A DNA stretch of 64,000 bases from Dioscorea cayenensis subsp. rotundata (lineage: Eukaryota > Streptophyta > Magnoliopsida > Dioscoreales > Dioscoreaceae), in assembly GCF_009730915.1 (NCBI RefSeq), contig NC_052482.1:21809912-21873911 (forward strand), in the 5' to 3' direction. The notes beneath the pieces are model-generated. The model was not told where the DNA came from, did no database searches, and saw only the letters and a list, made by a program, of their open reading frames with translations. Below are positions 12,797 through 23,534 of the stretch, piece by piece; the first letter of the stretch is position 1, and every line of letters starts with the position of its first letter. Position numbers and translations under genes: made by a program.

Positions 12797-14741
12797 AGCA
12801 ACACCAAATGAAATCATCCGGTTAGGCGATGGAAAATCCTTGAAAGTTGAAGGCATTGGAAGGGTTACTCTTCGTTCAAGTAGTGGGAAGATCACTACAC
12901 TAAACAATGTTCAATTTGTGCCGAAATTAGCTCACAACCTGCTGAGTGTTGGACAGCTAATGGCATCAGGTTTTGATGTAGAATTCTCAGGAGGAGAGTG
13001 TATCATTAGGGAAGCATGCTCCAAGGTGAAAGTTGCTCAAGTTCTTATGACAACACATAGACTCTTTCCACTTGATGGTGATGATGTAAACTCAGCAAAT
13101 GTAGCACAAAGAGCAACAGATGTCTCAGATCTCTGGCACAAGAGATATGGACATATTAATATGAAGAACTTGAAGCTCCTATCAGAACAACAACTAGTAA
13201 CAGGTTTGCCGGTCATTACTAATATAAGCTCATGTGAATCATGCGCTTTAGGCAAGCAAACACGAGCCAGTTTCACCAAAAGCACAACAAGGCGAGCTTC
13301 AAAGCCTTTAGAACTCGTTCATGCTGATTTAGTTGGACCAGTAAACACTGCTTCAGTTGGAGGTAATTTATATTTCCTCTTGATAACTGATGATTGTTCA
13401 AGATTCTCTTGGGTGTATTTCATACAGAGAAAATCAGAAGCTTTTCAACAATTTAAACAATACAAGCTGTTTGTGGAGAAACAATACTCTCTACCAATCA
13501 AGGTTCTGCGAACAGATCGCGGAGGAGAATTCACTTCCCGTGAATTTGAAAATTATTGCAAGATGGCTGGCATACTTCATCAGTTGACAGCTCCTCGCAC
13601 ACCAGAACAAAACGGCGTCGCGGAGCGTAAGAACAGGACTGTTTTGGAGATGGCAAGAACAATGATGAAAGAGAAGGGTTTGCCGTCAGAGTACTGGGCG
13701 GAAGCTGTCGCCACCTCTGTCTATATCCTTAACCGGTCTCCGACGAAGGCAGTAAAACTTCAAACTCCTTATGAAGTTCTGACTGGTGAGAAACCGAAAG
13801 TTGACCACTTTAGAACGTTCGGTTGTCTTGCTTACCGCTTCGTTGACTCTCCGCAACGAAGTAAATTCGATGCAAAGTCACTTCCCTGCATCTTGATTGG
13901 ATACTGTGATCGATCCAAAGCCTATAAGGTGATGGATCCTGATTCAAAGCGTGTATATGTCAGCCAGAATATTCAGTTTTTTGAGAAGAAGGCATGGGAT
14001 TGGTCGAAGAATGGTGACTCAGATGCATCAACTTATGTGCAGTCTCGTGATACTCACGTGACATCTCTTGAAGAAAATGAATTTGACTCAACACCGTCAA
14101 CTCAATTCAATGTACAATCAGATTCTTCTCAGCAATTATCTACTCTTCTTCCCTGTGAACAAATCCATGCAGTCGGAGAGGAAGAAGAAGCTCCAGCCAG
14201 GTATCGTGAATTAAGAGCGATATACAATTCTTGCTCTTTTGCTCTTCTTGCTACAGATCCTATCACATATGATGAAGCAGCAAAGAATCAAGAGTGGATT
14301 ACTGCCATGAATGAAGAACTAGAAGCTATAAAGAGGAATGAAACCTGGACGTTGGTGAAGCTACCAGAGAAGAGGAAGGCAATTGGCCTCAAGTGGGTTT
14401 TTAAATCAAAACTCAATGCAGATGGTTCTCTGTTAAGAAGAAAAGCTCGTCTCGTAGCCAAAGGGTTCTCTCAGCGTGAAGGGATAGACTTTGAGGAGAT
14501 ATTCTCTCCAGTGGCCCGACTGGAAACTGTGCGTTTGTTTTTGGCCATCAGCGCTAAGAGAGAATGGACTGTTTTTCACCTAGACGTTAAAACAGCTTTC
14601 TTGAACGGAGAACTAAAAGAGGAAGTATTTGTATCACAACCGGAGGGATATGTGATTGAAGGCAGTGAAGATCATGTATATCGACTACATAAAGCCTTGT
14701 ATGGCCTACGACAAGCCCCAGAGCTTGGTATAGCCGTATAG
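12741..14741 (+). CDS. Copia protease remainder, integrase and first part of reverse transcriptase
   Basis: The meaningful part starts near 12785 ([20 protein letters not shown]); the upstream Met is only the frame opening. It contains the integrase zinc finger (HX4H in [10 protein letters not shown] and CX2C in SCESCALGK), the DDE core ([34 protein letters not shown]) and the first reverse-transcriptase blocks ([45 protein letters not shown]). The frame ends early at [11 protein letters not shown], where one A seems to be lost at about 14716-14721, since the next frame continues the domain. Confidence 0.93.
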   Translation: MTVVALTTCQVRRLFQSIEATPNEIIRLGDGKSLKVEGIGRVTLRSSSGKITTLNNVQFVPKLAHNLLSVGQLMASGFDVEFSGGECIIREACSKVKVAQVLMTTHRLFPLDGDDVNSANVAQRATDVSDLWHKRYGHINMKNLKLLSEQQLVTGLPVITNISSCESCALGKQTRASFTKSTTRRASKPLELVHADLVGPVNTASVGGNLYFLLITDDCSRFSWVYFIQRKSEAFQQFKQYKLFVEKQYSLPIKVLRTDRGGEFTSREFENYCKMAGILHQLTAPRTPEQNGVAERKNRTVLEMARTMMKEKGLPSEYWAEAVATSVYILNRSPTKAVKLQTPYEVLTGEKPKVDHFRTFGCLAYRFVDSPQRSKFDAKSLPCILIGYCDRSKAYKVMDPDSKRVYVSQNIQFFEKKAWDWSKNGDSDASTYVQSRDTHVTSLEENEFDSTPSTQFNVQSDSSQQLSTLLPCEQIHAVGEEEEAPARYRELRAIYNSCSFALLATDPITYDEAAKNQEWITAMNEELEAIKRNETWTLVKLPEKRKAIGLKWVFKSKLNADGSLLRRKARLVAKGFSQREGIDFEEIFSPVARLETVRLFLAISAKREWTVFHLDVKTAFLNGELKEEVFVSQPEGYVIEGSEDHVYRLHKALYGLRQAPELGIAV

Positions 14742-14758
14742 ATGCTCTGTTTATACAA

Positions 14759-15811
14759 ATGGGCTTTGTGCGAAGCTTGAATGAACCTACTGTTTACAGT
14801 AAGAAGCTAGGAGTCAATGATATTCTTCTACTCTGTCTCTATGTGGATGACATAATATACATGGGGTCCTCAGAGATGATGCTCAATGAATTCAAAAGAG
14901 TTATGATGGATACTTTTGAGATGACTGATTTGGGACCTATGGGTTATTTCCTCGGCTTGGAGGTGAGACAATTCAGAGGTTCAGTATTTATATCTCAACC
15001 CAAATATGCCAAGAGCCTCTTATATAAAGCTGGGATGTTGAATTGCTCACCAGTTACAAATCCTATGAACTCAAATGAGAAATTACACTCAAATGATAAC
15101 TCTTGTAAAGTAGATGCTCTCAAATACAGAAGGCTCATAGGAGGACTGCTCTACCTCACTCACACTCGGCCAGACATTATGCATGCAGTATCAGTAGTTT
15201 CTCGTTTCATGCAATCTCCAAGCAAGCATCATTTTGGTGCCATTAAGAGAATTCTGCGTTATATTAGAGGGACAATTACATTTGGGATTCACTATGCTAA
15301 GAATGAGGAATTTAAACTCATTGGTCACTCAGATAGTGACTGGGGAGGCTCAATGGATGATCGGAAAAGCACAACGGGGTGGGTGTTCTCGCTGGGATCA
15401 GGAGCCGTTGCTTGGAGCTCCAAGAAACAACCCATTATTGCACTCTCTAGTACTGAAGCTGAATACATCTCCCTAACAGCTGCTGCTTGTGAGGCTGTGT
15501 GGTTGCGCCGGTTGCTATCAGATTTGAATGAAGTACAGACCACCCCGAGCTTAATTCTGTGTGACAATGTATCAGCTATCTCCATTGCAAAGGACCCAGT
15601 TTATCATGGTCGCACTAAACATATAGATACGAGGTATCATTTCATCAGAGGCCTTATCAAAGATGGCTCAATTGAAGTCAGACATTGCAGGACTGAGTAT
15701 CAACTAGCAGATGTATTTACCAAAGCACTGCCAAATTCCAAGTTCATCAAGTTTTGTGAAGATTTGAATGTCTGTGTTCTTTCAGATCAAGGAGAGCATG
15801 TTGAAGAGTGA
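14759..15811 (+). CDS. Copia reverse transcriptase end and RNase H
   Basis: Continues the reverse transcriptase with the catalytic YVDD motif (LLCLYVDDIIYMGSS), then AGMLNCSPVTNPM, YRRLIGGLLYLTHTRPDI and the RNase H domain (SDSDWGGSMDDRKSTTGW, SSTEAEYISLTAAACEAVWL, KHIDTRYHFIR, DVFTKALP). The stop codon lies 13 bp inside the 3' LTR. The true coding sequence joins the previous frame upstream of 14759. All catalytic motifs appear intact, so only the two frame breaks prevent a complete polyprotein. Confidence 0.93.
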   Translation: MGFVRSLNEPTVYSKKLGVNDILLLCLYVDDIIYMGSSEMMLNEFKRVMMDTFEMTDLGPMGYFLGLEVRQFRGSVFISQPKYAKSLLYKAGMLNCSPVTNPMNSNEKLHSNDNSCKVDALKYRRLIGGLLYLTHTRPDIMHAVSVVSRFMQSPSKHHFGAIKRILRYIRGTITFGIHYAKNEEFKLIGHSDSDWGGSMDDRKSTTGWVFSLGSGAVAWSSKKQPIIALSSTEAEYISLTAAACEAVWLRRLLSDLNEVQTTPSLILCDNVSAISIAKDPVYHGRTKHIDTRYHFIRGLIKDGSIEVRHCRTEYQLADVFTKALPNSKFIKFCEDLNVCVLSDQGEHVEE

Positions 15812-16092
15812 GTTGATCTGGAAATTAGCAACTAACTCAAGACATAAAGCAAGACTACAGTGAAGCATGGGAAATGTAACTGATTGGTCAGGCTTTATTT
15901 TGTTTGTCTTTGGGATTAGTTAACCAATGTTTTGTTGTTTATGTTTGTTGTCTAAGTAGATCTGAATGATGCTGTCTGAACTCTATTATTGCTTGTTAGC
16001 TTTGTATTCAGCTATTATGCAGCAAGAAAAACTATCAACAAAGTGCTGCTTTCTCTATTACAATTATCATAAAAAGTATTCAGATCCTATCA
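15799..16092 (+). repeat. 3' LTR of the copia element
   Basis: Same length as the 5' LTR and about 99.3 percent identical (292 of 294 by eye). It is preceded by a purine stretch AAGGAGAG that probably serves as the polypurine tract, and followed directly by the second copy of the target duplication ACTGG. Confidence 0.96.
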
Positions 16093-16189
16093 ACTGGAAG
16101 CTCTTGTTGAAGTTCCCTGTCTCCTTGAAGAGCTGCTCAAAATGAGGTTTGCAGTAGAGTACGCCCTCCATTGAAGAGAAATTGCTGAG

Positions 16190-17056
16190 CATGCAAAGAC
16201 CGGATGAAACTTGGGATGAGGTAGACCATAATACTTTTGATCACATTCAGAAAACAAAGCATGGTTTCAAGATACTCGAGGAATAATATTGCATTAATCA
16301 AAAATTTTTAGAACTTGACTTCGCTTATAGATAAAATGCAAGCACATTCCAATCGCACTTTGGTATGTTAGCAAGATAAAAACTTGGATGATAAAAATGA
16401 GAACAGTAACTGGCTGGGAAATAAATTGGCTCGGGTAAATATTACTGTTGGTCACCAAATTATACCCAATTATCAGTTTGGATACCACATTTTGATTTGT
16501 ATCAAAAATGGTTCCCCAATCTTCATTTCGCTTTCAAAAAAAGATGTCTGCTCAAAAGTTAAAAATTCCACGCAAACCGCAGTAGGGAAGCTACGAACAA
16601 AGGCTGCCATGAAGCAACTACGCAGGATAACTATTAATCATGTGCAACTCAAGTAGATTCACAAAATCTAAGACATCATAGATCATGCACCTTACTTTTT
16701 TTCAGATCCAAAGTGCAAGAAGAATTTATGGTATCAAGAGCTTTGAGTCCATCCATTCCTTTCCGTAGTAAGCCTAATCGTGGGGAAAGGCATCTGCAGG
16801 GGAACCGAGAGAGGACATCAATCCAAGTATTGACACCATATATATTATCCGTAAGAAGTATGGACACACGTATAAAGTAATGCCGTAAACATTGGTGATA
16901 GAAATGGCAGCGGGAAGGACCGAGGGACAAGAGTAATTAAAAAAACATGGCGAGGTAAGGTAGGGCAAAGATAATAAAACTAGTATTTTTTGTTAGACAT
17001 GATATTGAATGTGGACAAGAAGTAAATAAATCATGGAGGAGAAACAAGGTGGTTGG
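16190..17056 (-). other. Intron between LIM exons A and B
   Basis: Apart from splice-site remains, no feature was recognised. The expected acceptor before exon B is interrupted by one base (TTTGCATG), and the donor after CTCAAG in exon A reads CC instead of GT or GC, so neither border is canonical as it stands. Confidence 0.5.
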
Positions 17057-17179
17057 CTTGAGGGTGCCTTTGCAATGGGTGCACTTGAAGCAGGACTTGT
17101 GGTCCGTGATGCTCGTCGGCCATGAGCCGATCCATGGGGTACACAGTCTTCTCGCATGCCTTGCATTTCTGCTGCGTCC

Positions 17180-17217
17180 CTCTCTTCCTCTTCCTCTTCC
17201 TCTTCCTCTTCCTCCTG
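17180..17217 (-). repeat. GAAGAG microsatellite inside LIM start exon
   Basis: A hexamer-like AGGAAG array read from the start codon at 17222 encodes six alternating Arg-Lys pairs directly before GTQQKC. Other plant LIM proteins known to me have a short neutral N-terminus here. Confidence 0.7.
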
Positions 17218-17222
17218 CTCAT

Positions 17223-17538
17223 ACTCCTATAATACACAATATATCCACATACATATAAGACAAAAACTAAATTTTCACAAGGAGCTTGTTTTTGGAATAC
17301 ATCTCTCACCTAGACGCTAGAGAAGTCGATAGATCCTCACAGAAACAACCAACTAGAGTGACTTATAATGTGGAATCAAGTAAAAGGAGGGAAAAACAGT
17401 GAATGTACACACTCAAAACACTCGTTGAAAGAAAGCCAGTCGCATCAACGATATAAGCGAAAAACAACAACACGCAAGAGATTTACTTTTTGTCCGAACT
17501 TGGGATGCTGCTAATGCCGTCCATGATGATATAACTTA
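17223..17538. other. Upstream flank of LIM gene
   Basis: No feature recognised between the LIM start codon and the transposon border at 17539. Confidence 0.4.
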
Positions 17539-18617
17539 GGAGGCGTTTGGATTGAGGGTTAGAATACTATTGGAATGGGGTTGATTATAAATAGTAATGT
17601 ATGACCATGTTTGGGTAAATTACTATTGACTTGGGAATGGGTACTGTTGGTATTATCATTATGCATAATAAAGGCATTTCATTACTTTCAAAATTCGGGG
17701 GCATGGAGGGGAATAAATACTGTTGACAGTGAATTGACACTTTTACCCCTAGTTAATATTTAATTAAATAATAATAATAATAATTAATTTAAATAATTAA
17801 TTATAATAATTAAAGTAAATTATAATAAACATAAATTGAGTCATTTAAATATTATAATAATTACAATAAATAATAACTAACAAGAATTATAAATAGTCAT
17901 ATTACACTATAGTAATTAAAGTGAAATGACAATTTTGCCCCTATATAGATTTAATTAAATCAAATAGTTAATAAAAGTATTTCATTATGGTAATTAAAGT
18001 GAAATGACATGTTTACCCTGTAGATATTTAATTAAATACATTATTGATAGTGAAATGACAATTTTGCCCCTTGTTGAGATTTAATTAAGTAATATTTATT
18101 AATTTAAATAACTAATTATAATAATTAAAGTAAATTATATTGAACATAAATTGAATCATTTAAATATTATAATAATTAAAATAAATAAAAATTAACAAGA
18201 ATTGTGTAATATACATATACATTATAATAATTAAATTGAAATGACTTTTTTGCCCCTACATAGATTTAATTAAATAAAATATTTAATATAAGTATTTAAT
18301 TATGGTAATTAAATTGAAATGACACTTTTACCCATTAAATTATTTAATTGGTTAATGATAAAAAAATTATTTATTATAAATATTTAATTATAATAATTAC
18401 AGAGACTAAATATTTATTTATATGTAATTATTTTATATATTGATTTATCATTACTTATGTTAAGGGCATTAAAGTAATTTATATACAATTCTCTATGTCA
18501 CTTTTTCTATTCCCAATATTTATTCCTTTCAACCAAACACCTTTTTCATTACCATTACCATTACTTTTCCCATTCCCATTACCATTACCATTTCTATTCC
18601 GTGATCCAAACGGACCC
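17539..18617. mobile_element. PIF/Harbinger-like non-autonomous element with TTA target duplication
   Basis: The ends form imperfect terminal inverted repeats: GGAGGCGTTTGGAT at the left and the reverse complement of ATCCAAACGGACCC at the right. TTA flanks both sides (17536-17538 and 18618-18620), the target duplication typical of PIF/Harbinger. The interior is very AT-rich, has no transposase coding, and contains two copies of an about 315-bp unit with repeated phrases such as GACAATTTTGCCCCT. The subterminal region is rich in CATTACC repeats. Superfamily is inferred from the TIR style and TSD only. Confidence 0.72.
17731..18345. repeat. Two tandem copies of an about 315-bp AT-rich unit
   Basis: The landmarks TAAAGTAAATTATA (17811 and 18126) and TTTGCCCCTA (near 17937 and 18252) recur at the same 315-bp offset. 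The unit lies inside the PIF/Harbinger-like element and was probably duplicated there. Confidence 0.65.
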
Positions 18618-18758
18618 TTAGATCATGATAGTGACCATTTGCACGCCCTTTTTATTGCATCGGATGGCCGGCAGACAGCACCAAGGTGCAGGAATTATTA
18701 TTCTCCAATTTGAACAACCTCACTCATTGCTGACTATGATAACAATAATTTTTTTTTT

Positions 18759-18981
18759 CCCAACGACCTTCGGGTCTATTGGTACATGGGTCGCCGATAG
18801 AGCTCTCACCGAGTGGTGAGAGTTCGATTCTCGGCTGAGGGCACATTTTTGGGAGTTATGAATAGTGGTTGTGTACGGGTGGTTCTAGCGCCCACGTGAG
18901 CGTGGCTCCGTCCCCACTTGTTCCACCGAGGCTATGCGTACGCCCCGTGTCTCTAGTGGGTTCGCCCTGCTCTTCTTCCTC
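18759..18981 (+). mobile_element. Full-length tRNA-derived SINE with long target duplication
   Basis: A tRNA-like head contains an A-box-like segment (about 18776-18790, TATTGGTACATGGG) and a clear B box (GAGTTCGATTCT, 18820-18831), the internal RNA polymerase III promoter. The tRNA-unrelated body follows (GCGCCCACGTGAGCG ... CTTCTTCCTC). The element is bracketed by AACAATAATTTTTTTT at 18741-18758 and again from 18982, a long target duplication of the kind LINE machinery makes. A truncated relative sits at 10738-10850. Confidence 0.85.
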
Positions 18982-20068
18982 AACAATAATTTTTTTTTTT
19001 TTTCATTCATACCATTCCCACACACGAAGGAAGAATAAGTCTAGCGGAGGGAAAAGGTGTTGACATAAATATATAGGTGATCTTTGCGTTAGATCTCTTT
19101 GTCAGGTCTAGTTTCTTTTTTCCTTTTGTTACCACATCTCTCTGGGATATTGTTAACTGTCCTAACCTCTGTTTGTTCTTCCCCTCAGTTCATTTTTAAT
19201 GATCATGGTTTATATACTATAATCAAAGAAAAAATATATATACATATACATATACATATATATATATATATGTAGGTGCTTATCAGTTATGGGTTACTGC
19301 CAATTTAATTAAACAGGGTAAACTTGGCGCATGCGTGTGTTTATCCACTCAACTAAACAAAAGACCAGATTGTCTGCGACAGCTGCATTGAACCCATTCT
19401 CGTACCAAATTGATTACGCTACACACCAGTTGTTCTAGGACAAAACTTTTTAAGTTCATCGTATTCTTTGAAGTTTATCAATATCAAGTTAATTTTCAAA
19501 ACAAAAGATCCAAGTTAATCCTTCAACATCACTGGTTATTAACAAGATAACATAGTTGCGTCATAATTCACCATAATCTTTTGTTGAGAAGACAGTAGTT
19601 ACCCGGCAGATTGCCACTACTTTGTTATGGTCCATGGAAAGGATACCTGAGCCATTAATATTTACTGAAACATGCCATCCAACTCATGGGGATCACTAGT
19701 GTATCACCATTGATGAGCTCAAGTGCAGTCTCATCAGTCACCACACTGAAAACCAGGAAACTTTCATGTGGAGATATAGTCCTGTGAACAGAAAATAATA
19801 ATCACCCTCCAACACTGGTATGGTTCATCGACTCATACTTTATCCTTATAATTATTTGAATCAAAATATCATCGAAATTGAAAATTCATGCCTCATTACA
19901 TTAAAATCTCAAGTAGAAACAAGCAACTCACAAATTGAAGGGCAGAATCTCTTAAGTCACAAATAGGCCATTTGGAAACATCGAGCTCTGACCCCAACGG
20001 GTGACGGCAGCCAAATTCCCTCTATGCAGAAGCTTAATGGTGGTCTGATTATATTAACCCAGACGCTA
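18982..20068. other. Intergenic region with AT/CATATA microsatellite
   Basis: Contains an ATATAC/ATAT simple repeat at about 19228-19276. No gene or transposon recognised before the reticulon 3' end. Confidence 0.4.
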
Positions 20069-21910
20069 TCAGCCTAGTTTTTCCTTCTTCTCCAAAATCC
20101 AATTCTTAACCTTGTTTAAATGCTTTGTATAGCTCTCATACCGATGCCGCAATTCCATGCAGGCGATGTTCACATATCTCTCAACATAACTTTCATACTT
20201 CTCATAAAGCACAGGGATCGTCAGGACAGCGAGAAGACCTGTGCAGAAAAAGCATAACAATAAATTCTAACAACACAAACATTGTCCTGTATGGTTGATA
20301 CGGATTTTGTTGATTACTTTTATCAGAAAAATATTATCATCATCTAATTTATAACTATGGCGATTGTGATCATACACATGAAAGATTTCACTTAATATGT
20401 TTCTATCATAGTCCATTTCTTCATGAAAGCCGAAGATGGAAATGTAATCCCATAATTCATTTAGAGAAAGTTTCATGATCAGTACTATTTGGCAAAACCA
20501 TAATATTTGTGCCTATATGTCATAAAAACACATCAATGGGTTTTGAGTAAATGAAGGGTTCATTAATATGATACCATCAATGCAACACTATCCACAAATG
20601 GAAAAAAAAAAGCGCAAGAGAGTCACTTACCAGTGTATCCAAGAGTAAGAAAATCAGTAAGACCACCAACAAAAGAAATCAGCCATAAGCATCCAGCTAC
20701 TCTGTAGAAGAGGTTTGTGTCTTTTCCAAGCGCAATCTTATAGGTTGCAGACAGTACCATGTTCATATGAGAATACACAAAATCTGCTGCTGTTTTTATA
20801 ACAGCCTCTGAAAGCTGTAGCTTTGGGATAGGTGGGGGTGGCCTGCACTTGGCACAATAGGGAGTAGTTTCAGACTCACTCGAATGGCAGTGAACTAATC
20901 TTGAGACAACATCTTAACGTTGGTTTCACAGATAAGTAGAATGATTTAACAAGCAAAAACGTCAAGATAAATACTTTGCTGAGTTTTCTTTCCTATTCTT
21001 AATCAGTTAAAACATCTTATGATCTATTAGTTTACAACTGAATGATATCAATAGAAACAAGCAGCATGCAGCATTAAGTAATTCGCTCATTCGCTTGTGT
21101 GTTCTATTACTAAACGACAGTGAAAATATTGTGATTACCTGTTGAGTAGCCCAGCAGCCTTTGCCCAGACAAAGAGGATGGACAACAAAAGAAGCAAAAC
21201 GTTGGACACAAATGATAAGAAAGTGTAGCCAGACATCTGGAAGACCACCCAAGCAGCAACAGTGCCAAGCAATATACTGATTGTCACACTTCTCCTCCTC
21301 CAAAGAATCACATCTGCAACTGCAGAACAACAGTATACACATCACTTCCAATGGAGAGAAGAAATAAGCAAAAGCAAGTAACCGGAAGAAACAATACAGA
21401 TTTCATGAAACCGTGTCACACTATCTCTTTGTTTGTGTGCTTATGTTCGAGGCCAATACAGATTTCAAACGACAGAGAGTTTGACGAAGAGCTGTTCTAG
21501 TGTGAGAGAATAAGAAGCAATGAATTGAAGAAAATCTAGACTTGGGCATATAGATTAATTATAGATTCAACAAGTTAACCTAGGGATCATTCATAATGAA
21601 AGAAAGAAAGGATTACTAAAGTTTAACCACCAGGGATCTGATTCAAACTAAAGAATGAAAACTAATCAAATCAAAAGGAAAGAGATCAGGAGGCGACTCA
21701 GATTTTAATAGATGCAAGCAAGCAAGCTAAGAAAAGGAAATCAATTGATAAAAGATCCAAGCACAAATATGAGTAACAAGTACAGAGTTACTTTGATATC
21801 TAAAGCTAGCAATAGCATTGAATTGAATTTGACTTACCATTTCCTCCACCGAGGATGTTATGGAGAGATCGCTGCCTCCCAAAATATTGAGGTGGAGGGG
21901 AAGATCCCAT
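20069..21910 (-). CDS. Reticulon-like protein (RTNLB family)
   Basis: Plant reticulons shape tubular endoplasmic reticulum through two hydrophobic hairpins in a C-terminal reticulon homology domain. Four exons on the minus strand: 21910-21838, 21313-21139, 20842-20631 and 20238-20069, with consistent phases, giving 209 residues. The short N-terminus is MGSSPPPQYFGRQRSLHNIL, then GGGNDVILWRRRSVTISILL opens the first hairpin. PPPPIPKLQLSEAVIKTAAD is the hydrophilic loop, and the second hairpin ends in LLAVLTIPVLYEKYESYVER. The C-terminus EKKEKLG is basic. The start ATG was chosen because it lies directly upstream of the family's RQRSLH-ILGGG motif. No lesion seen. A promoter is expected upstream of 21910 but was not resolved. 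Confidence 0.93.
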
Positions 21911-22933
21911 TGATGGGCAGGGTAGGTAACAAAAATGGATCGAACGAACGAAGGGTGTGGTAGCCGGTAGGAATGGGATCTGGAAAAGCAGCCCTTTTGT
22001 TCACTTTCCGTCCGGGTGGTGGGGTTGTTTGGTGATGACGGAAACGGAATGAATATAAAGAGAGTCAGTCAGTCAGTCTGTCGAGAACGTCAGCAAAGAA
22101 AAAAAAGTGTTAAAACCTCTACACCTTCATTCCACTTTTGTATTTTCTGGTTTTAATTCAAATACAATGGACGCAAACAAAACCAAGGCATATCTGCCTG
22201 CCGGTTTGGTTTCACGGAAAAAGACGAGGCAAAGGGAATAATAATCAGATAACCTCTTGTAGTCTTGTTCCCCTTTGACAGTTTGGCGCTGCCGCCACGC
22301 CAAGACCAACCCTTTTGATCGTATACCCCCACATGTTAACAGTCAGAAATGTACTCACGTATCCTTGCTTACCTTACCCTCGTTTGCATCCTTACCTTGC
22401 CCTGGAGTAGAGCCATTAAACTGACTGATTGTGCCGGTGGTGGCAGGTGGTGGAAACGACAATTACTTCCAAACAGTGCTCAGAGATTATTAAGAAGAAC
22501 GAAGAAAAAAAAAACATTTTCCTAGTAAGACATGGAACTTGGTAAAAGTAGCACAGAGGATCAAGTTAACTTCTTTGAACAAAACCCATTAAGCAATAGA
22601 TGCCCACAAAAGCCTGTAACCGCAACTCTCTGAGTTTCAAAAAACATTAACTTCTTTACTATATTTTTATTTTCTTCCCCTTTTTTGAACTTCCGATCAG
22701 AGAACAAGCTTTGTGGAAGAGATTGGTATTGCTGACTAAGCAATTTGAATAGAAAACAGTCACACCAATAACAACAAGTTTATTCTGAAGAAAGTATGTA
22801 GGAAGAAGGATTTTAAGAAAGTGAGGAATAGTGGAAAGAATATATACACACATGATGATGATGATGATGATGATGATAACAATAACAAGAAGAACAACAG
22901 CAAGAAAAATAAATCATCAAGGAAACAGAAGAC
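21911..22933. other. Spacer between RTNLB and DUF962 genes
   Basis: Holds the RTNLB 5' flank and the DUF962 3' flank. A GTCA tandem repeat lies near 22063-22080 and an ATG trinucleotide repeat at about 22853-22877. No gene supported. Confidence 0.45.
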
Positions 22934-23266
22934 CTAGAGAAGAGGGCGCTTGCCAAGTCGCTTGATCTCCTTGTCCATCCGGCCGGAAAGCATAAAAGCG
23001 AACATCTTGAGATCGCAAAGGAAAGACCAGAGGGGATGGCCAAACGTAGCGGGAACGTTGCCTTCAACGAAAAGGTGGCTGTACCAGGCCAGGGCGTAGC
23101 CGATGATGGGTGCGGGAAGGAGCAGGATCCAGCGCCGGCACAACAGCGAGCTCAGCAGGCACAGCAAGCCCGAGAGGGTGCCCATGAAGTGTAGCCGCCG
23201 CGTCAAGGCTTTCGAGTGCTGGCTCACATAGAATGCCCAGAAGTCGTCCAGATTCTTGAAATTCAT
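22934..23266 (-). CDS. DUF962 (YGL010w/Mpo1-like) small membrane protein
   Basis: 110-residue single-exon frame from MNFKNLDDFWAFYVSQHSKA to GRMDKEIKRLGKRPLL. The family signature is present: HSKALTRRLHFMGT, one strong hydrophobic segment pair (GLLCLLSSLL, WILLLPAPIIGYALAW), and YSHLFVEGN ... FGHPLWSFLCDLKMF, with several conserved histidines. Yeast Mpo1 of this family is an ER dioxygenase acting on 2-hydroxy fatty acids; the function of the short plant paralogue is not known to me and is not claimed. The frame stays open 26 codons upstream, but MNFKNL matches the usual family start. No lesion. Confidence 0.85.
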   Translation of the reverse strand: MNFKNLDDFWAFYVSQHSKALTRRLHFMGTLSGLLCLLSSLLCRRWILLLPAPIIGYALAWYSHLFVEGNVPATFGHPLWSFLCDLKMFAFMLSGRMDKEIKRLGKRPLL

Positions 23267-23498
23267 CCTCTGCTGCTGCCTGCTGTGCTGGAGTTGGGGC
23301 GGAGCAAAAGGGAGACTTTGTCTTGAGATGAAAGAGATCCACAAAACAAATATTTATTTATTTATTTATTTATTTTATTTTATCGGGATGATCCAATACC
23401 AATACGGCAATACCAATACCAATACAGAGAGTGCACAAACAAAGATGCCATGCCGGAACAAGGCAGGGGCTTTACTTTACTTGATACTTTTACTGCTT

Positions 23499-23534
<36 letters not shown>

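Larger units (their letters stand above)
11464..16092 (+). mobile_element. Near-complete Ty1/copia LTR retrotransposon inserted in the LIM gene
   Basis: A 4629-bp element with two 294-bp LTRs (11464-11757 and 15799-16092, both TG...CA) that differ at only two positions by my direct comparison. It is flanked by the perfect 5-bp target duplication ACTGG (11459-11463 and 16093-16097). The primer-binding site TGGTATCAGAG at 11759-11769 matches initiator tRNA-Met. The domain order gag, protease, integrase, reverse transcriptase, RNase H is that of Ty1/copia. Two single-frame breaks (about 12770-12785 and 14716-14721) split the polyprotein into three frames. It lies antisense to the host LIM gene, inside coding exon B. 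LTR near-identity implies a recent insertion. Confidence 0.97.
10845..17222 (-). pseudogene. Two-LIM-domain actin-bundling-type protein gene, disrupted by copia insertion and indels
   Basis: Plant LIM proteins (WLIM/PLIM type, two LIM zinc fingers) bind and bundle actin and enter the nucleus. Minus-strand exons: A 17222-about 17057 (GTQQKCKACEKTVYP, HKSCFKCTHCKGTLK), B about 16189-16093 (LSNFSSMEGVLYCKPHFEQL), C 11355-11321 (SAGKSTPEL), D 11218-11128 (TRSPSKAA, MFSGTQEKC), E 11030-about 10845 (VTVEGEAYH, AALEGILYCKHHYSQL, YNHLIK). Zinc-ligand Cys/His pairs of both fingers are visible. Lesions: a 4.6 kb copia element sits in exon B a few bases before its donor; exon A has an indel before HKSC; the exon B acceptor reads TTTGCATG instead of TTTGCAG; exon D has one extra base after EKC; exon E has a 5-bp tandem duplication; the 3' coding end runs into a SINE fragment. 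The start exon encodes an unusual Lys-Arg tract. The family is certain; non-function is very likely. Confidence 0.88.

Noticed and set aside
17031-17309. 92-codon minus-strand frame beginning MRDVFQKQ
   Set aside because: Only the part from 17222 onwards matches a LIM protein; the upstream part is untranslated flank.
18495-18713. Phe/Pro/Leu-rich plus-strand frame
   Set aside because: It comes from the CATTACC repeats at the right end of the TIR element.
23500-23534. CAT repeat that looks like a short CRISPR-like or poly-His coding tract
   Set aside because: It is a perfect trinucleotide microsatellite with no spacers; the open frame through it (23256-23672) is antisense to the DUF962 gene and has no relatives.
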